A stretch of DNA of 64,000 bases, taken from assembly GCA_026874595.1 (NCBI GenBank), contig CM049314.1:28283729-28347728 (forward strand), read 5' to 3'. The notes below the pieces were generated by a model. It was not told the DNA's origin and searched no databases. It saw only the letters and a list, made by a program, of their open reading frames with translations. The DNA is from Sipunculus nudus. Taxonomy: Eukaryota > Annelida > Sipuncula > Golfingiida > Sipunculidae. The translations under genes and the position numbers were made by a program. Below, piece by piece: positions 38,110-51,040 of the stretch (positions are counted from its first letter, which is position 1; the number at the start of each line of letters is the position of its first letter).

Positions 38110-39535
38110 ATAAAAACTTTCATAAAAGCTAGTTTTTGACCAATTCCTTTTATAACTTCAGAATTTAGAAGCTAAAATCCTTACGTGTGCAAGATATGAA
38201 AATTAAATCAACAGTGCTTACAGGGAAAAAACATGCCATGGCCAAAGTTGGGCAAAATTTAAGGTACTGATTTTATATTTATGCTAATAACTTATAAAAT
38301 TTGAAAAATTCAGAACTAATTTAAGGAATACAATTGAATCTTGATTAAATAATGTTATATCCCTGGCAAAAAATGTCTACCTTCAGCAATTTTCATGTTA
38401 AGAGAGTAAATATATTTCTTGATTTTTTACAAAGTGCATTATGTTTGGGCCTAGAACTTAAAACAATTACACAGTAATGACATCATTCCTGGCATATACA
38501 TAGCGAATGTATAGAAAAATATGTATATTATATATGATCAAAGTCAGATCAGTGGTTTTGATATTAGGCAATCTTAAAGTGTAACAATGGGGTTTTAATG
38601 GAAAAATGAAGTTTTTTCTTAATATCTCAAGGGAATGCAGTCCTAGTGACCAAACTTTTAGTATGGTAGAGGATTTGGGGGACATCTAACTGTATGCAAA
38701 ATTTAAGGAACTTAGAGCCGAAGCTGGGGAGCTAAGCTCTAGTAAACTGCATAACACTAGCTTGATGTAAACAATATGTGACATGGTGCTTGAAAACTTA
38801 AATAAAATCTACAGTTTCTGATCAACTGGTTTCAAATTTTTTGTTTTAACAGTTGAAATGGTAACAAAAACTTGCTTTGAAAATTAAATTCACAGCAGTT
38901 ACAGGAAAAAAACGTGCCATGGTCAAACTTGGGCAAAATTTAAGGTACCAATTTTATATTTTTGCCAATATTTAAAAAAATTTAACAGATTTTGATCTAA
39001 TTTTTAGTATACAATTAAATTTTGATTATTTAAAGTAGTATTACTGAAAAAAATTCCTACCTTTAACACTTTTATAGTCTTAAGTGACAAAATATCTTTC
39101 CTCATTTTTTTACAAAGTCCATTATGTTTGGGCCCATAACTTTTTTAAATTTAATAATACTGACTTAATTTCTGGCATGTACATAGGAACCATATAGAGG
39201 AATATTTATGGTAAAAATAAAGAAAACCAGATGAGTGGTTTTGATATTATGCAGTCCTGAAGTGTGAACAAAGATTTCTAATAAAAAATTGAGGTTTTTC
39301 CTTAATATCTCGAAGGAACGAAGTCATATTGACCCAATTTTTGGCATGGTAGGAGATTTTGGGGACATCTAACTGTATGCCGAATTTCAGATTCGTAGGT
39401 CCAATTGTGTCGAAACGTGCCAGTCTTACGGACGGACAGACGGACGGATGGCCGGACGGACGGACAGACAGACGGACGGTCGACGGATAATGGACCACGA
39501 CTATAGCTCACATGACTTATAGTCAGCTGAGCTAA
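38110..39535 (+). repeat. two tandem copies of the GGACGGACAGAC-tailed repeat
   Basis: Two successive units (38110-38740, 38760-39535) share AAAACATGCCATGGCCAAAG and AAAACGTGCCATGGTCAAAC blocks, TTGGGCAAAATTTAAGGTAC, and GGACATCTAACTGTATGC. Only the second has the GGACGGACAGACAGACGGAC tail and CACATGACTTATAGTCAGCT end. Same family as 1960-2465. Confidence 0.8.
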
Positions 39536-39539
39536 CCAG

Positions 39540-41150
39540 AGGGTAGGTAGTGCTGCCTATCTGGTTTATGTGACCACTATCTAATATGGATAAACATGCC
39601 AAATTTCAGATCAATACCTTGACCAACTCCTGAAATATGAGCAATTTTCACTAAAAGCACATATACAGATGGACACCATACAAAAACGATTACAAACAGC
39701 ATCACCAGTCTTGAGTACCAGATCAAGGAGTCCAACATCTATGGATATGTGCAATTTTAGGTCAACAATGCAAATCAGAAAAGGGCATTAAATTGTTGTT
39801 TAAAAAAACAGAAGATTGGTGGCGCCACCTGTCTAGTGAACATGACAACTTTCCAAGATGGATGAACATGCCAAATTTCAGACCAATACCTTGAGCCCAG
39901 CAAGGAGAAACTAAACTGAACTTAAGAGCCCTGACAGTTTCCAGGGCTAGAGGCTTTCATGAGGTGTCCAATTGCAACCTTGGGGGCATGCAGCCATGAG
40001 GTGATCACATGCAGCCTTGAGATGCATGGCACCCATGAGGTGTCCACATGCAGCCTTGAGGGGCAGGGCACCTCTGAAGTGATCACATGCCGGTTATGGA
40101 GCTGAAACGACATTATGACCCCTGGCAAACTCTGTGAACTCTTGACCTGTACCTGGACACACTGAGTGAACTCTTTACCTATATCTGGCTGCACTGAGTG
40201 AACTTTTGAGCTGTAGCCTAATCTGATACAGTTGGCATTTTGCAAAAGCTATAAACAGACCCAGACTGACCTTTGGCTTGTTGCCAAATCTGAATTAGTT
40301 GGCAGTCTGCCAAGCTATTGATAGATACGGACACAATCTTGGCCTATTGGTAAATCTTGTTTACTTTTGGCTAAAATGCTTTTTTTAAGCTCACATAAAT
40401 AGACTTTTTATCAAAGTGTTTAAAACTGTTTAAGGTCCAATAATTCTGACATTTACACAAAACATAGTGATGCTATCCCCTGTCATTTCTGAGATTCTTA
40501 TGTTAGGTTGGTTAAATGACTAATTTCAAATTCCTGTGACTCAGACCAATTTGCCAAACCGGAACCAATCGAACACACTTGAGAGTACTTATCCCTGGAA
40601 TCATTTTTGTGAAATATTGAACAATTTTAGTCAATGGTTTCTGAGAAGAATATTTTCAAAGTTTTTCAAGCTTTTCCCCCAAAATATAAAATGATGCACG
40701 TGGCGACAAAAAAGCTTTATTTCAGAACATTTGATATGTGACTGATGTTTGTGTAAATTTTGGGGATGCTAGCTCCTGCTGTTCCTAAGAAATTATGGGT
40801 TAATGTACTGATAACTGATGACCCTGTACAAAAAAGGTTGACGCAGGTGGCGCAACCAATACCTAAATTTCAGATAAGACTCATGTGGCCAACATTTGCA
40901 GAAAATTTGGTGATCATTGCTCCAGCAGTTTCTGAGATTGCAATCTTAGTATGCTTTTTTGGATAGATGGCTTAGTTCAACTTCCTGTAACTCGGCCAAA
41001 AATCTCTGAACTGGAACCATTCGAACAAACTTGAGAGAGATTGTTCCATGAATCATTTCTTTGAAAAAAATAGGACAATTTGTTTCAAACAACAGTTTCA
41101 AAGAAGAGTTTCAAAGGTTTTCAAGCTTTTTTCCCTGGAATAGAAAGTAT
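39540..41150 (+). repeat. composite repeat, copy 1, in kinase intron
   Basis: In order: the GCGCCACCTGTCTAGTG block family (39550-39900), a block with AACTCTTTACCTATATCTGG and GTTGGCAGTCTGCCAAGC (40120-40380), and two units of CTTCCTGTAACTCGGCCAAA / ACAAACTTGAGAGAGATTGT (40490-40700, 40970-41135). The same order recurs at 45215-46850. Confidence 0.7.
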
Positions 41151-41639
41151 GAATCTGTAATCAGTTGCATGCACAAGTAAGTAAAATAAGTGTTCAACAA
41201 GTGACCAATGGGTAATGGCACTCATCTTGCACCATGTCCTCTTTGAAATGAGAACTAAAGATATTCATGACCATAATATTACAATAGCCCATGACTGGTC
41301 TATATAGGTTCTACAAGTAAAGATAAGGTATCAAAAGAACTGGTTTCAAGAATTGGACCTTCAGATACCAAAGGTGACAGAGTTATTTGGTAAGTGATGA
41401 TTCAGGCATATGTGAGGACATAACTGAATCATGACTGGTCTATACAGGTTGTAAAAGAGAATAATAAGATCAAGAACAAGATCATCTGTGACCCAAATGT
41501 ATCTGCCAGGTCGGATTATGTTAGGTGAAGGCTCCATACGATTAGACATAGTCAGGGATATGTAGTTAAAGATGCTGTGTTTATTTTTATCATCATGTTT
41601 AGTTGTGTTGATCATTAGATCAGTTTGTTTATGTTGGAA

Positions 41640-42130
41640 CTTAATAGACTGCGGTTCGTTATGATTAGCTGACAGAAGATTCTGGATGCTTATGAGAGGC
41701 TTAGCTGGTAAATTCCATGAAGAAAAGTGTGGAGAAGTCTGTATAAAGTTCCTGAATATTCTTTGACTAGAACTCTCCTGAAAGTTTTAGTGGCAAGTAT
41801 ATGTAGAAGCTGCCTTCAGAGCCATGAGGTTATTGAGTCAGAGTCAGTCAGTGAGAGTAAGTCGAGAGGCCTTTGCAGCCAGATGTACGTGTTGTGTAGA
41901 TTGGCACCGAGCAGGGTGTGTTATTTCAAGTATGGCAAGAGGAGAAGTACTGGTCCTATAGTTTTATGTTATGCCGAGACTTAGGAATATTTGTGTTTGA
42001 AAAATTGTATATAATTTAGAGCCATTTAACAGTGGGGGAAAATCAGACAATTGTGTATTCTTAAAATAGTATTTGTAAGACTGGAACCAATCAACAGTGG
42101 TGACATTTTGGAAATAAACTTGCTTTTTAT
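41640..42130. other. possible decayed LTR fragment
   Basis: The piece ends with GACTGGAACCAATCAACAGT, GGTGACATTTTGG and AATAAACTTGCTTTTTATT, resembling a poly(A) signal and 3' end of an LTR. No paired LTR, PBS or coding region was found, so this is a weak suggestion. Confidence 0.2.
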
Positions 42131-43189
42131 TGCAGCCCTTGGGCTCAAGATTTTTGGACTTTGCTTGCAAGTCTGCAGGAAATATGTCTGCTGTGTGAGT
42201 TGTGACTATCTGTTTTCACACTCCTTTGAAAACTTGATGGACACAACTGGAGTGTGAAATTTGACATGTAAAATATACTTCCAAACTTATCACCTTCATC
42301 AAACCAATTGGGAGGTTCTACAGTATAGCATAGATACGATATTACATACATGGATTGCTCACATCCATCAAGATTTTATTTATAAAGTAGTGCAGGATAA
42401 TACAATAAACTGATGTAATAAATCACATGGACATATAACCAATTGTGGTTCAAGATATAAAGTAATTTTTGGCAAATCCTCTGTTTTAATGATATCATCT
42501 TATTAATCACTGTCAAGATATCAACCATGGTTTTTCAGCTCTGTCTACCACGTCCAAGGTCATGAGAGATTAGATCATATATCACACTGATATGAGTGCA
42601 ATTGTTATTCAACAGTTAGAGATAAATATAAAACCTTCCCCTTTTTTGTTTAAGTTTAAGATAAGATACTTTATCGGGTGATAAGACAAGCAGTTCAAGA
42701 AATGAACTTGTACAAACAAGTCACAGTGTTGATAATTTCATTTGTTCTTGAAATTCAAATTTTTCAAATAGAATGTCATACCAAGCTTACACAGATCACA
42801 CTGCATGAGAAACCTGATTATGCAGCCAAAAGGCAAATTCCTGGATTTTCAAATTAAATTTCATGTTACCATTTAAGGATATGGAAAATATCTGAAATTT
42901 AACTGTAAGTAGATCACTCGATAATGAAAGTTTTCTTTCTTTATTAATGCATTGATAAAATCACAAGTGACTCATGGGTCATGAGGCTCAGATGACTATT
43001 ATCATTACATTTAACCTAAAATTAACAACAGGGATTTTAGCATCTGAATCAAAATCATTAGTTCTGATTCATTAATCACCAATTACTTTGGTGGTGGGCC
43101 ATAAACAGATCAAGTTCGAAACCAATATGTCAATCAAAACTGGAGTTATCATTCGGAAAAAAATTTGTGTTCCTCTCATTTTATATCCC

Positions 43190-43455
43190 AGTTTTCACAA
43201 GGCCCAGTGACTACTGCACCTGCTGGGGTTGGGTGTGTAACTGTCAAAACTGCTGGAGAGGAACCCCAAAAAAGTGCACTTGACTGTGAGTCAAACACAG
43301 CCATGGGACATGGCCTTCCCATTAAGCCTGCAGAATGGTCACCCTGTGTGGATGACAGCCATGAAAAATCTCACTGTCATGGCTGAGATTCAAGCTTATT
43401 CTCCCAGCTTTGACTCCCACATGTGCTCTACCCCTACACCACAGAAAAAAGTTCT
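43190..43455 (-). mobile_element. tRNA-headed SINE-like element, minus strand
   Basis: Minus strand from ~43452: GTGGTGTAGGGGTAGAGCAC (A box) then AGCTTGAATCTCAGCC (B box), followed by a GC-richer body to about 43190. A (TA)n tract (43463-43516) abuts its 5' side. Confidence 0.6.
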
Positions 43456-43457
43456 CT

Positions 43458-43462
<5 letters not shown>

Positions 43463-43516
<54 letters not shown>
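43463..43516. repeat. (TA)n microsatellite
   Basis: About 54 bp of TA. Confidence 0.9.
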
Positions 43517-43519
<3 letters not shown>

Positions 43520-43691
43520 TTACTCATATATATATTAAGGCTTTTGACATTTATTGATTTAATTTCTTACTTATATCATTGCTAATAATAACTTATAAGA
43601 TACTATTTAACACAATCTGGTGCTTTATCAAATATATTAGTGGCCCCTGGCAGCAATGAGGTCAGATTTTAATTAATGGATGAGTTCTTAC

Positions 43692-43783
43692 CATTTCAGA
43701 GGCCATCTTCCCCCAACACTGGCCTTATAGTAGTCACTGCCTGCTCCGATAGCTCTTGACAAACCAAAATCTCCAACTTTTGC
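43692..43783 (-). CDS. shark: Shark-like kinase exon 13: DFG and activation loop, AC acceptor
   Basis: 92 nt encoding AKVGDFGLSRAIGAGSDYYK then ASVGGRWPLKW (Trp completed by the next exon). DFG and the activation-loop Tyr pair are present. Spacing from HRDLAARN to DFG equals that of SYK-type kinases if Ala-Lys follows directly on exon 12. The genomic bases before GCA AAA are TATCTTCAC, so the intron ends in AC rather than AG. The nearest AGs (AAAAG four bases into the exon; TTCTAG 28 bases upstream) both break the frame. The donor GTAAGA is normal, phase 2. Confidence 0.88.
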
Positions 43784-43799
43784 GTGAAGATAAAGGACA

Positions 43800-43880
43800 C
43801 ATAGTGTAGGGCTAGAACATATACCAGTGGTTACAACATTGGACTTCAGAGCTGAATGTCTCAAGTATGAATCCTAAAAG
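43800..43880 (+). mobile_element. tRNA-like SINE head next to kinase exon 13
   Basis: GGGCTAGAACATATACCAGT, GGTTACAACATTGGACTTC and CAAGTATGAATCCT follow the tRNA order (A box, anticodon arm, B box). It starts within about 20 bp of the 3' splice site of exon 13, whose intron ends in AC. The tail is unclear. Confidence 0.4.
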
Positions 43881-45214
43881 AGTATTAAAAGGCAAAATTG
43901 GGAAACACAAACAGAACATGTCTGATACATTGTTAGATTCCTGATTACTCACACCAAAAACAAAAGGACCATTAAATCCTAAATAATCTTTTCTTCTCTA
44001 ATACAAATATCTTCACCCTCAGTCACCAAACAGTTCCCACTACAATCTGTGTGCTTCTGCTGACACACATCAGAATGTATACAATGTTGTCTAAAGTGTA
44101 TAGCATGATCTGGTGACTATAGTAGGTATATTGATATTATTATTATTATTATAACTGGTTCTGACATTAACTTCAAGGACCGTAACATTTAGCTTTTACT
44201 TGCCAAACATGAATTTTGACTTGCCCCATAGGAACCACTGATCACAGCCACTAACATAAAGTGAGTTCCACATGATTGTATTATATTACAGGTTTCACTT
44301 CATATTCGACAATAAAGTTAAAAACCTGTTCATGTGTTTGTTGATAAGTTACCGGTATATTTCACTTGAAAATTTTTGAAGATACAAGTAAACCTATTTT
44401 CAATAACTTCATAAGTATTATCACTATAGTTAAATTTCTCCCAGAAAGAAAATGGCTGACTGATGATTATTTTCTATTTGAGTGATGCCATTATGCTATG
44501 TAAATTAGCTCTGTAATCACTAATCTGTCAAGCATTGACTGCTATTTCCTTGAGCTATGAGTTCTGTAGTTTGATGAATACAGACAGAATATTGTATACT
44601 AAACAGAAATATAAAAATGCAGGCTACAGAATGGCAACCATCTGATCCATGTAATTCTTCTCCAGAATCAATGACATTTAAAAGTGTTTTCATTGTATGA
44701 CTAATTCCAGGCGAGGGCCAGGTCCAGGCCTGGCAAAGTACGGTGCTTACAAGAGAACTTTGTAAAGATAACCAGACAGGCAAATGCTTAAAAGACAAAC
44801 TAAAGAGTTTTTATAGGGAGATAAACAGAGACAACTTCTGGAGTGGGCTTGTAAAAAAACTGACTTCTTAAGCCTGTTTGTGTCAACGGATGTTTATGTT
44901 TGTAAGCATCTTTGCCAGTGACTTGGTGCAAAGCCCTTCCCGCAAAAATCAAACGACACCAAATGACATATGTTAAAATAAAAACACTGCAGGTCTGTGT
45001 GAAAAAGTAAAGCCATTATAGGCAGCCTTGAATGGCATGAAACTTACAGTTGATATTGTTAGAAAACAACACCTACAGGCCTAATGTGAACCTGTGCAAT
45101 GGTTTATACACCAGGTATAATGCTTCCAGGCTGGACCATTACTTTTTCAAGTAGGCCTACATGTGTAACATTTATATGAACAATGAAATACTACACATTT
45201 TATACAAGAACCAA

Positions 45215-46850
45215 TTACAAAAACATCACTGCTGAAATACTGGCATGGGTGCACACAACGAAAAAATGATTGTAGGTGGCACCATAAGTCTTGAATATGA
45301 TGTAGCTATCCAAGACGTATACATATGCCCACTTTCAAGCTGATATATCAAACCCCTCCTAATAAATAAGCACGGACATACACGGTGCAAAAATACTGTA
45401 GGTGGCACCACCAGTCTGGTTTATGACAAAGCTATCCAATATGTATAAATATGCGCAATTTCAGGCTCATATAGCTAATCCCTCCCTAGAAATTAGCAGG
45501 CACAGACACTGTGCAAAAGTTATTGTAGGTGGCGCAACCAGTCTTATGAATAAGAAATCCATCCAAGATGCATTGGCAGGTCAAAATATCACGCCAATAT
45601 ATCAAACTTCTCCTGTGTTAGGTGCACTGGGCTGACCAAGCTTATGTGAGAAAGGCAGTTGCCCCAGGTCCAAAACGAATTACTCTCTGCAGCTATTACA
45701 CTGAGTGAACTCTTTACCTGTACCTGGCTGCACTGAATTAACTCTTGACCTATTGCATAGTCTGGCACAGTTGGCAGTCTGCCAAATCTATAAATAGATC
45801 CAGACTGACCTTTCGCCTGTTGCCAGAACTGAAATAGTTGGCAGTCTGCCAAGCTATTTACAGATAAAAACACAATCTTGTTGCCTGTTGGTAAATATGT
45901 TTACACATACTGAAAGGCTACAATGTTTATTTCACACTTTCATATCCAAGAGATTGTTTGATCAAAATGATTAGAATAATAAAAGATGTACCTGATCCTT
46001 TCATTGTTAAGTGTCCTATAATACTGCCAAACAATCATTAAGTAAACTTGAACAAAGGCTTCTTAAGAATCATTTTTGTGCAATGATACAGAAACTGAAA
46101 CAATAGTTTTGCAAAGAAAATCTGTAAAAACAGACTGAAGTAGGTGGCACCACAAAAACAGCAATTTCATATATGATTCATATAACCAACATTTTCACAA
46201 AACTTTGTGATGCTAGCTCCTGTCGATTCTGAGATTTTTATGTCAGTATGCTTAATTGGCAAAATGACTAAGTTCAAATTCCTGTAACTCTGCCAAAATT
46301 CAACGCACCCAAATCATTTGAACAAACTTGAGAGAGTGTATCTCTGTGATCATTTCTGTGAAATATTGAATCATTTGGCTGAATGATTTTGGAGAAGAAG
46401 ATTTTCAAAGGTTTTTTAGCTTTTCCTCTGTGAAATTTAAGTTAACGCAAGTGGCTCCAAGAGACACCCAATCCCACAACATTTGATATGTGACAGATTT
46501 TTGCATAAATTTAAAACCACCAATACCTCAAATTCAAATATGAGTCATGTGACAATCATTTACATATAATTTGGTGAAGATAGCTCCAGCCATTTCTGAT
46601 ATTGTAATTGTGGTATCCTTTTTGGCCAAATGACAAAGTTCAGCTTCCTGTAACTTGGCCAAAATTCACCAAACTGAACCATTCGATCAAACTTGAGAGA
46701 GATTGTTTCAGGGATTATTCCTGTGAATTTTTGAACCATTTGGAAGAATGATTTCAGAGAAGAAGATTTTCAAAGGTTTTTTAGCTTTTTCTCTGTGAAA
46801 TTTACGTTTATGCAGATAGCAAAAAAATAAGCAAATTCCAAGAGAATGTT
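45215..46850 (+). repeat. composite repeat, copy 2, in kinase intron
   Basis: Same block order as 39540-41150: three ~128-bp units with TGTAGGTGGCACCACCAGTC (starting near 45270, 45399, 45524), the AACTCTTTACCTGTACCTGG / GTTGGCAGTCTGCCAAGC block (45700-45920), then two units with CCTGTAACTCTGCCAAAAT / CAAACTTGAGAGAG (46270-46450, 46640-46810). The two copies lie on either side of kinase exon 13. Confidence 0.7.
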
Positions 46851-47730
46851 TTAGATGACAAACTTTTGCATTGCTGATTTTGAGATGGTATGGGTTAACA
46901 ACATACAGACGATGGACAACACCACCCTACTGCATAAGCTCACAGGTTTGCTAAAAATCCGAAAAATCACACAGAGATTGTTTCCTAATCACACAGAGAT
47001 TGTTTTCATTGTAAAGAAGTATATATGAGATGACCCTGAAAATGGGTAGAGGTAAATTGTTCAGGACAGATGATTATGCATAACTTATACTGAACAGCAT
47101 GTTGTTATATGTACCAGTCCACATGCAGAGTAACAGGCTTTGTAACACCACTTAAAGACCATGCGGTGGCAACCACAGATCACTTGTAATACAAGAACTT
47201 TCAACTTATAATGCATTCCACTTCAGATACAGAGTTAAGACGCATATTTTTAAAACACTTATACCCTGTAAACACAGGGGGCCTATTCCTTCTAATGGAT
47301 ATCTAAAAGCTCATACTTTGGGTATAAACTAATCCAACTAGATGTTCCTGTGCTACTGAACAAATAGTTTTAGTCTGGACACCATCCAGTACCAGAAAAA
47401 AGATTGTTTTTCAGGCTTTTGCATAAAGGTTTCCATTGGACCCACTTTGCAAATTATGCAAATAGGAGAAAACTTTAGGTTGCCCTGCCACCATTTATAA
47501 TACATTTACTTGGCCTGAACAAGTGGTGAGCCCAGATCTCATATACATTTATATATATGCTATGATTGTAAATCAAAACTTATAAAATTTCATGTTACTT
47601 CAGCTAGGCTGCCAAGGATTTGGTATACAGCATTAGACGTCACTTTGATATTAAACATGGTTACATTTCTTAGAAAAATTGTTAAAAATTGTTGAAAGTG
47701 TTTCACATTCTCACTTAACCTAATGCTGGT

Positions 47731-48404
47731 TTGCAGTCAAAACAATAACTCTTTACATAAACAAAACTGCATTGTTTCCCCACAAGATAAAAATAATCAA
47801 CAATAACAATGATAACATCACCAATGTGGTTATAAAAATAAACCTTCATTTGAGGTTACATAAACACTGGTATGGCAAACAATACTTAATATTGTGCTAA
47901 GCATATAAAATATTATGTTAATTCTTCCTGTTTTTCATACATTTCATAAAAATACACAATAATATTACTAGAATATCTGCAGAAGCAGACAGTTAGCCTC
48001 AGCAAAAATTACTGTGTGCGTGGTAACAGTAACAAGTACAGATAATCTGTATGAATATGGATGTATGTTTGCAGTCAAAACAATAACTCTTTACATAAAC
48101 AAAACTGCATTGTTTCCCCACAAGATAAAAATAATCAACAATAACAATGATAACATCACCAATGTGGTTATAAAAATAAACCTTCATTTGAGGTTACATA
48201 AACACTGGTATGGCAAACAATACTTAATATTGTGCTAAGCATATAAAATATTATGTTAATTCTTCCTGTTTTTCATACATTTCATAAAAATACACAATAA
48301 TATAACTAGAATATCTGCAGAAGCAGACAGTTAGCCTCAGCAAAAATTACTGTGTGCGTGGTAACAGTAACAAGTACAGATAATCTGTATGAATATGGAT
48401 GTAT
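47731..48404. repeat. near-identical 338-bp tandem duplication
   Basis: TTGCAGTCAAAACAATAACT begins both units (47731 and 48069). Each runs to GAATATGGATGTAT. One difference was noticed (ATATTACTAG against ATATAACTAG). Within the 6.6-kb kinase intron. Confidence 0.92.
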
Positions 48405-48551
48405 ATCTTTACATATGTCTGTTGTTCAAGTCTTTTAACATGAGGTGCTTGTAGTTTAATGACCTTTGCAAATCTCATAACAGAAGAAGCTACCATGGGG
48501 TAATTTTTCAAAGATTTTATAGGCAATCTGCAAAAAGATTGTTGGGAAATA

Positions 48552-49663
48552 CAGTGAAACCCTGGGCTGCAGACACCCTTCTAGCGTGGACACCCCGCAA
48601 TTTAGGACAATCGACACCACCCAACCGTTAAAATCACCATCACTAATGGACACCTAAAAGGCAGCCTTTTGACTGGAGACAGGTCATGTTATTTGTAACT
48701 GAGATTATGTTCTGCCTCTAGTGAGCTTCTCACAACTGACAACTGTTTCTATCATATAGACAGGTAGCTACGGAAACAAAACACAAACTTTTTCACTCCA
48801 TTTACCTCAAAGTTTGTAATTTGTTATCAAAACGTAACAATACTTTCGGCGTTTCTATAATGCTTTAGCTGAAGTCATCCTGAAATAGTCATCCTCATTT
48901 CAGGCCATATTATTCTCTCATTGGCCTGGGAATGAGGACGAAAATCTATTTGTCAGGTGTTATACAGATGAACGGTTATGGGTCATGACCTCCTGCCAAA
49001 CTGAGGACTCTGTCAGGCTTCAGATCAAAGGTGATAAAAAATGTTTATTATGTACTTGGTTGATGATTTAAATGGTTATTCACTGCTCAAAATAATGAAC
49101 TCCCTTTTTACAGTATAGATGATAAAGTGACCCTGACATGAGCCAATCAACGATGGTATAACATACACCTCATAGATTCAAGTCACATGGGTAAATCATA
49201 AGGGACGTAGATTACAATTTTACTTTATTCGCCTTTATTAACTTTGCCATCACAAAGAATGTTAACATAATCAAGATTGAGAAATGATAAGAGATATTGG
49301 AAATCTCTTTAGTTATTCCAAGATTCTTTCGAGATTATGGAAACTCTGAATGATTAGGAAGTTTGACGGACGTATGGGAAAGCGTCAAACAACACACAGC
49401 ATATATGTGAGTAAATCCTGCCACTATCAGTCAATTATGGGTAGCATATTCTCCACCAAATAATGACATTAATGACACAATCAATTTATTCATGTGAATA
49501 AAAAAATAAGTGCAGTTTTTCATGGATGTTTATGTCCCTCACCTAGAACACGGACATCTGGCCACAACATGACCGCTGGGCCCAACACCCTCTGGGGCGG
49601 ACACCCCACTATAAAGGAAAAATTGTCTGGTCCTGTGACTTTTTGCTATAGAGGGTTTCACTC
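48552..49663. mobile_element. pogo/Tc1-mariner-like non-autonomous element
   Basis: CAGTGAAACCCTGGG at the left and its inverse AGGGTTTCACTC at the right (11 of 12 terminal bases match), each flanked by TA (48550-48551 and 49664-49665), the target duplication of this superfamily. Inside each end are GGACACCCC-type motifs. 1.1 kb with no transposase frame. Confidence 0.75.
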
Positions 49664-50386
49664 TAAAAGCTTTTGTGCTGGTAAAGCTTAAAATGTATGT
49701 ACGCTTTCAATAAGAGCTTTAACCCTTTACTGTTTACATTTATTTTCGATTTCTGACAAATTCTGACACTATTTATATTTACACTAACAGCCATATCTTT
49801 TCAAGCTTTTTTAGTATCTTTATCAAATTTTCAACAGTTCCCACTAAGAGGGTTTGCTGAAGATTATTGAAAATCATTGAAACTTAAAAAAAATATGCAG
49901 TATTTTTGTCCTGAAAGAATCTATACATATCAAGGCATTCTAGTTACCCATTTAGAGTGCTCTTTAGTGGCTTGTAAACAGTAAAGGGTTAAAGTATGTA
50001 TGCAATCGCCATTGAAGGCCTCCAACTGACACCCCCAAACTGAGTGATAAAGGGGAATTGCCTATGGAGTGTACAACTAAGAATAAGGTAAAGGTACAAA
50101 ATAACTATCAGGAACAAATCTGTGACCCAGGACTGATATTGTTCCCATTTTAAGCTTTTAAAAATCAGCCATATTGGAGATCTAGCACAAACAGAAAATG
50201 GCATAGGAAAGAAAAACTGTTTGTTTTTATCTTTAATTTAAAATCATAGGTTTTGTACTGATTAAGTAGGTGTTAATGCAATTTTATTACCCAGATATTA
50301 ATGATATTATAAACAAACTCATCAACCACAATAAAAATAAATATCTTTAATATTGGGGGATCGAGGCTTAATCAAGTCCTATCTAC

Positions 50387-50575
50387 CTGTTCTTTGGATG
50401 CCAAGAGGATGTTTCTGGCTGCGAGATCTCGATGAACAAATCTTTGCGCTTCTAAGTACATCATTCCTGATGCTATCTGAGCTGCCCACAATACAAGGTC
50501 TTTGGGGTTTTCTATACGCTCCGGATAATCCAGTAGGTAATCCAGCAGTGATCCCATAGGGACCAGCTCCTGTAC
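50387..50575 (-). CDS. shark: Shark-like kinase exon 12: hinge, helix E and catalytic loop
   Basis: 189 nt (63 codons). Encodes [17 protein letters not shown], the helix [20 protein letters not shown] and [25 protein letters not shown] is the tyrosine-kinase form of the catalytic loop, with catalytic Asp and Asn intact. The donor is CAG/GTAGAT in phase 0. The next intron is 6.6 kb and its acceptor side is anomalous (see exon 13). Confidence 0.95.
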
Positions 50576-51040
50576 CTGTTTCACAGAAAGAAAATTTATA
50601 ATTAAAGTGAGAAAATATACAACTGATGATAAATTAGGCTTGTACCCTCAATATTTGGTACTGTTTTTGCATCTATTAGATAAGAAAAATTTAGCTTATA
50701 TGATGTGGTTTCATAACATGAATATTGTAGTATCAGTTTTAACTTGCAGAATCCTTAATTTTCTACAGCTATTATTCAAAATAAGTATATCTCATTTCAG
50801 ACTATTTTAACTTTTTAACTTTATAAAAGGTTATATTAAACCACTTATGAAAATCAACAAAGGAATGAAGGAAACTCTGCTTGCAGCCATACTATCTTAA
50901 CTCAATATACTAAAATGACAATATATTTACATAAATTTATGTAAAGGAAATAACTAGATATACCATCTGGATTATTACAACTTAGTCTCAGACACTCAAT
51001 GTAATCACATATGTATCCCAGATGTTAATTCCTTACAGCT

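Noticed and set aside
41640-42130. Possible solo LTR
   Set aside because: No second LTR, target duplication or primer-binding site; kept only as a low-confidence feature.
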